From positions 86,325,836 to 86,389,835 of the forward strand of contig NC_088295.1 of NCBI RefSeq assembly GCF_032854445.1: 64,000 nt of DNA. Reading direction: 5' to 3'. Source of the DNA: Liolophura sinensis. Taxonomy: Eukaryota > Mollusca > Polyplacophora > Chitonida > Chitonidae. The notes below the pieces were generated by a model that saw only the letters and a program-made list of their open reading frames with translations, was not told the DNA's origin and searched no databases. Positions 60,201-64,000 of this stretch are shown piece by piece (within the stretch, counting starts at the first letter, position 1; each line of letters opens with the position of its first letter). Position numbers and translations under genes: made by a program.

Positions 60201-61003
60201 TCCGATAAGTCCTTTCTAAAAAATGGCTGCAGTCCAAAACAGGTGTCAACTTTGGCTCTTATCTCTCAGCTCACACACATAAGCAACATCTCACGTGTAT
60301 TCCACTTGGTAAGGAAAAACGAGACTTAAACTTAAATTCACCCCAGTCATCACTAAAGCAGCAGCCATTCTGCCTTCACCACAGATATGGGTCTTGAAAA
60401 AGTTATCATCTCTAGATGGTGCATGTGTGTTAAACCTCAAAAGACGCACGTAACAGCTGCCTTATTTAGAAATGGGTTGCCGTGTCATGAATACAGGGCT
60501 GGTGCCATTACCGAATGGAATATACCTGGAATGTTGCGTGTGCGGGTGAGCTGAGAGGTAAGAGCTGTTGACTCCAGTTTTGGACTGTAGGCATTCCTTA
60601 GGAAGGACTTACAAGCCAGGACTTATGGGACATGGCGTGAATCATGTATGGTTTACAATCGGCTGCCCCTGTGGCTACGATACTCCGCCAGCCAAATATA
60701 AAGAGAGGAGCTGAAGTAGTCACCTGGGGCTAATACATGGAATGTTAAGCTAAGAGGTACAGTTGCCACCTGTTTTGGACTGCAAACAATAACAACTCCT
60801 GTGACCATACCGATTCTTTACTGGATTTAGTCCCTCTTTACTAACATTTGGAGTACTAGATGAAGTTGTTGTTGGCATAGACAAACTGGAAATCAATATT
60901 TCACGTATTTAGATCCTGTAAAAAGAGAAACTGACTAATCATCACTAAATACTACCTTAGCCGACGGTACCACCGTTATCTTCTTGAAATTGTAGTGTGC
61001 CAT
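35671..61003 (-). CDS. GTPBP4: nucleolar GTP-binding protein 1 (NOG1), 17 exons
   Basis: Exons in coding order: 60956-61003, 56111-56281, 55234-55337, 52588-52671, 48210-48363, 45773-45865, 43146-43295, 42896-43003, 42530-42619, 40304-40414, 39715-39789, 39367-39418, 38880-38980, 37848-37960, 37272-37425, 36750-36887, 35671-35823. All borders are GT/AG, phases agree throughout, and the 1899-nt CDS gives 632 residues (the human protein is about the same length). The N-terminal helical NOG1 region (about 1-165) is followed by an Obg-like GTPase domain with G1 GFPNVGKS (175-182), G3 DTPG (221-224) and G4 NKID (289-292). The NOG1 C-terminal region has an acidic stretch near 450-480 and a basic tail rich in Lys/Arg ending [13 protein letters not shown]1 binds pre-60S particles in the nucleolus and is needed for large-subunit maturation. 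The gene looks intact, and its introns are full of repeats. Confidence 0.96.
35920..36257 (-). mobile_element. SINE-2 copy with tRNA-like head
   Basis: On the minus strand it starts CCCTGATAGCACAGTTGGTA (A-box like) and carries GGGTCAATCCTGG (B-box like). The body includes GAGGAAGTTGTAACTTCCTC and AGCAGCACTAGATAAAAGAG, and the 3' end is ACTCACTCACTC. A tRNA-derived SINE distinct from SINE-1, in GTPBP4 intron 16. Confidence 0.8.
36330..36467. mobile_element. MITE family 2, copy 2
   Basis: CACTTGTTCGAAAGCGTATT matches the complement of the right end (GTTGTTGGAAAGTGTATTAG). The inner TTAAGCCAGGCTTAAATCTT is the complement of part of 31996-32050. Confidence 0.65.
36750..36887 (-). CDS. GTPBP4: GTPBP4 exon 16
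   Basis: Residues 537-582, [20 protein letters not shown] then [14 protein letters not shown]. Basic, Ser/Arg-rich, likely nucleolar targeting. Confidence 0.94.
37272..37425 (-). CDS. GTPBP4: GTPBP4 exon 15
   Basis: Residues 485-536, including the basic [17 protein letters not shown] and SRMPRTGK, then [11 protein letters not shown]. Confidence 0.94.
37655..37760 (-). mobile_element. degenerate SINE-1 fragment
   Basis: ACAACGGCGGCCAGCATAAC and flanking sequence follow SINE-1 minus-strand order with many changes. Confidence 0.45.
37848..37960 (-). CDS. GTPBP4: GTPBP4 exon 14
   Basis: Residues 448-485. [20 protein letters not shown] then an acidic run and ATAR. Ends in phase 2. Confidence 0.95.
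38880..38980 (-). CDS. GTPBP4: GTPBP4 exon 13
   Basis: Residues 414-447, [20 protein letters not shown] then [13 protein letters not shown], a NOG1 signature stretch. Confidence 0.95.
39367..39418 (-). CDS. GTPBP4: GTPBP4 exon 12
   Basis: A small exon of 52 nt, residues 397-413, [17 protein letters not shown], ending in phase 1 at GTAAGA. Confidence 0.92.
39715..39789 (-). CDS. GTPBP4: GTPBP4 exon 11
   Basis: Residues 372-396, [20 protein letters not shown] to KKKL, matching the ERPPFIPE motif of NOG1. Confidence 0.94.
40304..40414 (-). CDS. GTPBP4: GTPBP4 exon 10
   Basis: Residues 335-371, [20 protein letters not shown] to AVPSKRDVK. This is the conserved stretch just after the G domain. 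Confidence 0.95.
40700..41125. repeat. ~116-150-bp degenerate tandem repeat with octamer motif
   Basis: Four copies start near 40701, 40816, 40932 and 41081 with TTTGATATGCAAATCGCGAA or a variant, followed by a GGCAATCCATGT-like stretch and, mostly, GGCAATTGCAA or similar. It lies in GTPBP4 intron 9. Confidence 0.7.
41284..41356 (-). mobile_element. SINE-1 copy reduced to both ends
   Basis: The (TTTA)n-GTTTGATTGG 3' end is joined almost directly to the head complement GTGTGCTAACCAACTGAGCC. Most of the body is deleted. Confidence 0.7.
41548..42055. repeat. ~60-80-bp tandem repeat, about 7 copies
   Basis: Each unit has GCTTAACCTTCCATCTGAGT, then ATGTACACTAGCACACCATA, CCTTA and an A-rich run. 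Adjacent starts are 58-81 bp apart. The two copies beginning about 41828 and 41906 are the most alike. Confidence 0.85.
42530..42619 (-). CDS. GTPBP4: GTPBP4 exon 9
   Basis: Residues 305-334, [20 protein letters not shown] at the end of the G domain. STLTEEG fits the G5 region. Confidence 0.95.
42896..43003 (-). CDS. GTPBP4: GTPBP4 exon 8 (G4)
   Basis: [20 protein letters not shown] then NKID, the guanine-specificity motif (269-304). Confidence 0.96.
43146..43295 (-). CDS. GTPBP4: GTPBP4 exon 7 (G3)
   Basis: [20 protein letters not shown] and onward to GHSITEQ (219-268). DTPG is the G3 motif. Confidence 0.96.
43990..44455. repeat. 78-bp GC-rich tandem array, 6 copies
   Basis: The unit includes GCGTGCAATAGCGCGCGCTT, CTCGCCTGGGACATCGTGCT and GTGTGGCCGTGCCTCT. 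It is much richer in G, C and CpG than the surrounding intron 6 of GTPBP4. Being 26 codons long, it leaves open frames on both strands (201 and 154 codons). Confidence 0.92.
45053..45078. repeat. imperfect 26-bp palindrome
   Basis: Same sequence as the palindrome at 19235-19260 except two bases. Arms GATTAAGACAGAT and GTCTATCTTAATC. Confidence 0.75.
45773..45865 (-). CDS. GTPBP4: GTPBP4 exon 6
   Basis: [20 protein letters not shown] to YLRWQ (188-218). It includes the switch I region with the conserved Thr residues (FTTKS). Phase 0 at both ends. Confidence 0.95.
45925..46084. repeat. 27-bp-type array, left part
   Basis: Diverged ACTAATAACTACCAATGCTA-like units ending with CCTAAATGTCAACTA. 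The array continues after the TIR element at 47488. Confidence 0.7.
46087..47485. mobile_element. 1.4-kb TIR element with TA target duplication
   Basis: The 23-bp terminal inverted repeats (46087-46109 and 47463-47485) begin CGGTAAATG and end CTAAAGTTTCGC, with one mismatch. TA flanks both ends (46085-46086, 47486-47487). No transposase ORF, so non-autonomous. The TA duplication fits the Tc1/mariner-pogo group. It contains the 33-bp array at 46680-47146 and splits the 27-bp array. Confidence 0.82.
46680..47146. repeat. 33-bp tandem array, 14 copies
   Basis: Units CTGATATAGCTTGTATACGG followed by AGAGCCATGACCT are almost identical. Two neighbouring copies carry GCGCC instead of GAGCC. The homogeneity points to recent expansion. 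The 11-codon unit leaves several frames open on both strands. Confidence 0.95.
47488..47800. repeat. 27/54-bp array, right part
   Basis: GCTTCTAGACAACTAATAAC alternates with GCTTCCAGACGACTAATAAC, giving a 54-bp dimer at about 47640-47780. Confidence 0.85.
47805..47925 (-). mobile_element. degenerate SINE-1 fragment
   Basis: GTACACAAGAATTTTTCACT and AATTATAGGGGAAAAACACG follow SINE-1 minus-strand order. Highly diverged. Confidence 0.4.
48210..48363 (-). CDS. GTPBP4: GTPBP4 exon 5 (P-loop)
   Basis: Carries the G1/P-loop [13 protein letters not shown] at 175-187, after the helix [20 protein letters not shown]. Confidence 0.97.
49172..52488. repeat. 65-bp satellite-like array, ~51 copies
   Basis: Unit: GTGGAATGTCACATCACAGA, CTACAGTCTACTGACAACAG, GCTGTACTTGACACATCTGT, GCTGG. 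It fills most of GTPBP4 intron 4. Shorter variants lacking about 8 bp recur in the same neighbourhood order near 50140, 50655 and 52145, showing block duplications. Each unit holds nested inverted arms (TGTCA...TGACA around AGACT-AC-AGTCT). Confidence 0.95.
52588..52671 (-). CDS. GTPBP4: GTPBP4 exon 4
   Basis: Encodes [20 protein letters not shown] and LKRAALG (about 108-136). Phase 2 at both ends. It is flanked upstream in the gene by the pogo-like element and downstream by the 65-bp array. Confidence 0.95.
52875..53150 (-). mobile_element. possible SINE-2-related element
   Basis: A GAAT repeat followed by AATGCTTGGGAATTAACACT, CTTGTGGCAGGACCAGTCCA and a GGTTTGACC end resembles the 3' part of SINE-2 but is diverged. 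It ends next to the pogo-like element. Confidence 0.4.
53156..55073 (-). mobile_element. decayed pogo/Tigger-like DNA transposon
   Basis: Terminal inverted repeats: the left end TTGTGAAGTACTAAATTTTC matches the complement of the right end CTGTAAAGTACTTACTTTTC. Subterminal GCGAAAATTAATTCC-type motifs occur on both sides. TA flanks both ends (53154-53155, 55074-55075). It carries a broken DDE transposase and lies in GTPBP4 intron 3. Confidence 0.82.
53560..54794 (-). pseudogene. DDE transposase relic (DDE_1, pogo/Tigger/Jerky type)
   Basis: On the minus strand the coding relic starts at 54794. Its N-terminal part has [16 protein letters not shown] and [19 protein letters not shown], the helix-turn-helix region of this family. 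An in-frame TGA at 54485-54483 is followed by more family sequence ([25 protein letters not shown]) and further stops. LIINWDHAG holds the first catalytic Asp, then comes [30 protein letters not shown] holds the second acidic site and [16 protein letters not shown] the third. At least four in-frame stops make it non-functional. It belongs to the transposon, not to GTPBP4. Confidence 0.85.
55234..55337 (-). CDS. GTPBP4: GTPBP4 exon 3
   Basis: Residues 74 to about 108, [20 protein letters not shown] and onward to RHLID. Ends in phase 2 at GTAAGT. Confidence 0.95.
56111..56281 (-). CDS. GTPBP4: GTPBP4 exon 2
   Basis: Residues 17-73, from [20 protein letters not shown] to [10 protein letters not shown]. 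Phase 0 at both ends. This is part of the N-terminal helical region. Confidence 0.95.
57181..57243. repeat. (TA)n microsatellite
   Basis: About 31 uninterrupted TA repeats in GTPBP4 intron 1. Confidence 0.95.
58245..59353. mobile_element. 1.1-kb TIR element with TA target duplication
   Basis: The left end CAGTCAAACCTGTTGTATGC matches the complement of the right end CAGTCAAACCTGTACC. TA flanks both ends (58243-58244, 59354-59355). Internal GGCCGC and GGCCAC motifs echo the ends. No transposase is seen. The CAGTCAAACCTGT terminus is typical of Tc1/mariner-pogo-group non-autonomous elements. Confidence 0.8.
60060..60745. repeat. foldback element, ~200-bp inverted arms
   Basis: The left arm (about 60075-60310) and right arm (about 60525-60735) are inverted copies. 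Matches include ATCGTAGCCACAGGGGCA, ATTCACGCCATGTCC, CAGTCCAAAAC and CTCTCAGCTCAC. The spacer is about 215 bp. No ORF. It lies 0.2-0.9 kb downstream of GTPBP4 exon 1, in intron 1. Confidence 0.8.
60956..61003 (-). CDS. GTPBP4: GTPBP4 exon 1
   Basis: Start codon at 61003-61001. It encodes [16 protein letters not shown], the conserved NOG1 N terminus, and ends in phase 0 at GTAGT. Confidence 0.93.
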
Positions 61004-61238
61004 GATGAATTTTGCAAATGCTGAAGATCACAACTGTTTCACCATGCTCTATCAAAACTCCACGCACGTGTACCAGTAACTGCGGAGGTTTTCGTCACAT
61101 TTTCAGCAGGATACAAAATATTTATTTTAATTAAATTTGTACAGTAAAGCAATCATCTTGATCCAAAAAATATATTTTTAGAACTCATATATCGACAAAT
61201 GATTACACATGTCCTATTCAGTGCTGAGCTGATCAAAG
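61004..61238. promoter_or_regulatory. candidate bidirectional promoter
   Basis: 235 bp between the GTPBP4 start codon (minus) and the next ATG on the plus strand. It holds a perfect E-box, CACGTG, at 61065-61070, the Myc/Max and USF site common at ribosome-assembly genes. No TATA box is obvious at a useful distance. The 5' UTRs are included in this interval. Confidence 0.5.
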
Positions 61239-61332
61239 ATGGCAGCCGCCATACCGCAGAAAGTGACACGGATCTTCTCGGTTGGTTGGACTCTCCTTAC
61301 TCCTGTGGTTATATCTGTTACTTTGTGCCTTG
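61239..61332 (+). CDS. first exon of unidentified divergent gene
   Basis: ATG at 61239 in the context AAAGATGGC. It reads MAAAIPQKVTRIFSVGWTLL then TPVVISVTLCL, an N-terminal hydrophobic segment that could be a signal peptide or membrane anchor. It ends at a GTATGT donor in phase 1. The AAGATGGC sequence also fits a YY1 site, common at such starts. No following coding exon could be joined: splicing to the candidate exon at 63028 gives a stop after three codons. The gene is not recognised. Confidence 0.45.
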
Positions 61333-63027
61333 GTATGTATAATGAAAGCCATCTCATTGTATCTAACTGCTGGTCCTAAATGATGTCAGGTTAAGGCGGT
61401 ACCTTATGGAAAATGGTGCAACAGCAACAAAAATGGATAGTTGTAAAGACTAGGGTAACCCTAGCTCCACGAGTGAAGCTGACAGCAGATCTCACAATGT
61501 ACTACCATGCCGAGCTGCAGGGTCAGCTTCACACACTCCTGCAATGATCCGAGATGCGCTCGCTGTTCTGCATTAACAGCGTCCTGAAATATTAAATATT
61601 AAACCCTGACCTTGTAGATTTATGCATCGATGAATAGATATATCATGTCTGCATACAACTGTAGCTTCAGTTTTATATTCTGATCAACGGATTAGTACAG
61701 TAAATCTTGTGACGAAACGTCTTCACTTCATTATACTTCCGCCGTCTTTGGACTAAATTGTACACAATCAATTTCCCATCACATGACATTGTGAAATCCC
61801 GGTGGTTTTATAGTTTGACACATTATGACGTTTCCAACCAGAATCCCAAGTCACATGGTGGCGAAGGTGGCAACCAAAAATGACGACCAACACATTGAAG
61901 TGGGGCAACTTGTGCGCCAAAATCGTTTTATATTCTCATACACATTGGAGTAGAGAATGTGTGTGTTTGTTTTGAAGCGGCCCTTTAGGTGTTGTGTCAT
62001 CACAGAACCCAGTTTTACGCAGGGTCAGGACAAAATAACATTGTTTAAAACCTATTGTTCTGCTGCCGATACTCAAAGATCTGTTAGACATCCTATGTGA
62101 TACCAGAGGTTATTGTTGCTCTGTCTGCTTGGCACGCCAGTGCATCGTTAGATCAGTTGAGCCACATTCGTGCGCCTAAGGGTGACTGTATTGTTAGTTA
62201 ATGAGCCCCTTCTCAGATGTTAATTGTGAAAAGCTGCTTCTTCAATGAATTGACGTCACTTTACCGGGTGACGACACCCGCAAGTTAAAACTCCCCAAAA
62301 ATGATTCTGTCAAAAGTGGCTCATATCATAGTGGCAACAGATCTTAGGTACGTACCATTGTTGAAAATGCTGCCTGGTTCAAAGCTGGAATTTCATCCCC
62401 CGTTGAAACAGTTACACTGGGAAAGTCTGCTCCCTAATCATCACTGCTCTACCTCACTAGAAATGAAATATCTTCCACTTGCTCACCTAAATAAGCCGAG
62501 TCGGCATTTAAGGAGTCTTGCATGTTCACAGAGTTTTAGGGGAGACAGGGTGGGGACTCTCACGAACTAACGCGGAGATAACAACTATGGCAATCATTAT
62601 AGTAACATTAGGCAAGTCTGTCGTCCATTTGGCTGGTTCACTCTCCCTGTCATCAGATGGCGCTTCAGTCTCGTTCGTTCTTGCAAGTGATCAAACTGGA
62701 TACAGATGGTTTACGGCCACAGTGCATGTAGTGTCTGAAAATGTATTTATTTTGTAAATTTGTGTGGTTGTCATGGATCGCTTTTTGTTCAGCGAAACTC
62801 AGAACAGGTTAATTTATTGTGGGGACTTTGTTGACATCGATTTACGCTAGGGATTGAAAGATTTAATAAGCGTGTGAAGGTGCGGTGAATGTGGCCTACT
62901 GTCGATCCGACACATTAGAAGCATTTATTCCCAGTAACTTTCCAACACTTTGCCTTGATCGAAGCAGAGTTACATTCCACAAATAAATTCCATGTGATAG
63001 CAGATGTGTACCTTGTTGTTTTTGCAG
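61333..63027. other. no supported exon
   Basis: Downstream of the divergent first exon. Open frames at 62301-62570 and 62518-62757 have no family resemblance. Confidence 0.4.
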
Positions 63028-63086
63028 AACCGTGAACAGAATTTGACTTGTGTAAGCGACAATATGGTGGCCTCTGACCCATTCAG
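63028..63086 (+). other. candidate small exon, 59 nt
   Basis: Bounded by TTGTTGTTTTTGCAG and GTGAGC, a strong acceptor/donor pair. It contains ATG at 63064 followed by MVASDPFR-like coding up to phase 2. It could be a second exon of the divergent gene that carries the true start codon, with 61239-61332 then acting as a leader. Unverified. Confidence 0.3.
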
Positions 63087-64000
63087 GTGAGCAAGTGGGA
63101 GGTGTTTCGTTTCTGATAAAGTAGAGGAGCGATGTGGGGAAAATATGATTAGGGATCCGGCTTCAACTGTGTTTCTGCTTCAGGTGGAGCGCAGTTGTAG
63201 TGACGCCCGGGCCTAAATTGAACAGTTCAGTGATGAATTTTCAGGTTTTGAACCGGGTAGCATATGTGAAGCTTGTTTGTACGTCAGTTCAGTAACCATG
63301 AGAGCAATTATGGCTAGCTTGTTTCACAAACTTTCTGTTGCTCTGTGTGGAAATAGGAATACATCAAAATGCTTCTTATTTAGTCTAGTGATAGAAGTGT
63401 GGACTCCAAACCCAGAGATAGTTGGCTCAAATCCTCAGCTGGTAAGCCCCTTCACATTATGTCTGATATAACATATATCTGCCATCGTGATATATTATAA
63501 GAAACTTATTGGGAGAAGTAAGGTTTAGCAGCCCGTGGGAAATTTACTGGTGTCTAGCCTGAGTATCAGTCTGTTGCATCAACTGAATTCCAAACGTAGA
63601 ATCTGTGATCGAAAGTTAAATGTATTTCTGAAGTATTCAGAGTGATGTCCTGTCTCAAATGTTGAAGCTGAATTCTTAGAAAATAAGTTGAATGGAGCAG
63701 CCCAACTCACATTCCTTCTGAGCTTGTTCAAAAAGAGTTGATCTGTCAACATTGGATGTGGAGAGTTGTGACCATATTTCCATGTAAGGAAGCAAAGAGG
63801 TCCAGATCAGCTAACTATGATACACACGATGGAGTTTCCACCCTTATAAACGTTTGAATTCTAGTCTGTGACACACTAACCAGGACCAGGTACATAAAAT
63901 AAGTGTCATAGCTTTTCGATTTTTTCTTTAGTTTTGATGTCATTTCAAACAGTCACAGTCAGAATTGCATTGGATGACAATTGGGGAAATCTTTTCATTT
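63087..64000. other. no gene seen (right edge)
   Basis: No coding exon or repeat could be supported. It may be intron of the divergent gene. Confidence 0.4.

Noticed and set aside
62301..62757. Two overlapping ORFs after the divergent first exon
   Set aside because: No acceptor in the right phase, no family resemblance, and normal lengths for chance frames.

Overview
This is a eukaryotic, animal-type window. It has long AT-rich introns with GT/AG borders, many minisatellites and many short interspersed elements. The commonest repeat is a tRNA-headed SINE with an (AAAT)n-like tail. From memory this SINE type occurs in molluscs and other lophotrochozoans, so I infer a marine lophotrochozoan (mollusc, or possibly brachiopod) without species-level support.

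Two genes can be rebuilt exon by exon. On the + strand (2288-28707) lies a 10-exon gene for a predicted 794-residue single-pass receptor. Its parts are a signal peptide, a C-type lectin-like domain (CTLD) split by an inserted WSC domain, a second CTLD, a long Thr-rich stalk, a transmembrane helix and a 183-residue cytoplasmic tail. The signal-peptide exon is about 21 kb upstream of the rest, so that link is the weakest part of the model. On the - strand (61003 down to 35671) lies a complete 17-exon gene for nucleolar GTP-binding protein 1 (GTPBP4/NOG1), a 60S ribosome assembly GTPase. All splice phases agree and the product is 632 residues. A short divergent exon begins at 61239 on the + strand, 235 bp from the GTPBP4 start codon. 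The two may share a promoter, and that interval holds a CACGTG E-box. The divergent gene is not identified.

The rest is intron and intergenic DNA. Intron 1 of the lectin gene (2364-23366) carries minisatellites with higher-order structure (92-bp triplets, a 2-kb array of 93/87-bp units, 20-bp and 22-bp arrays), SINE copies and a TIR MITE. The stretch between the genes (28.7-35.6 kb) has a degenerate ~49-bp array interrupted by a ~650-bp repeat that recurs 4.4 kb away, a 33-bp array, and more SINE and MITE copies. The GTPBP4 introns hold a decayed pogo/Tigger-like DDE transposon with TIRs, two TA-flanked TIR elements without transposase (one carrying a 33-bp minisatellite and itself splitting another array), a ~200-bp-arm foldback element, a 78-bp GC-rich array and a ~3.3-kb array of 65-bp units. 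Most long ORFs in the window are by-products of repeats whose unit length is a multiple of three.

The most interesting observation is the WSC domain on a two-exon, phase 1-1 cassette. It sits inside the CTLD at the intron position that the second CTLD still shows empty.
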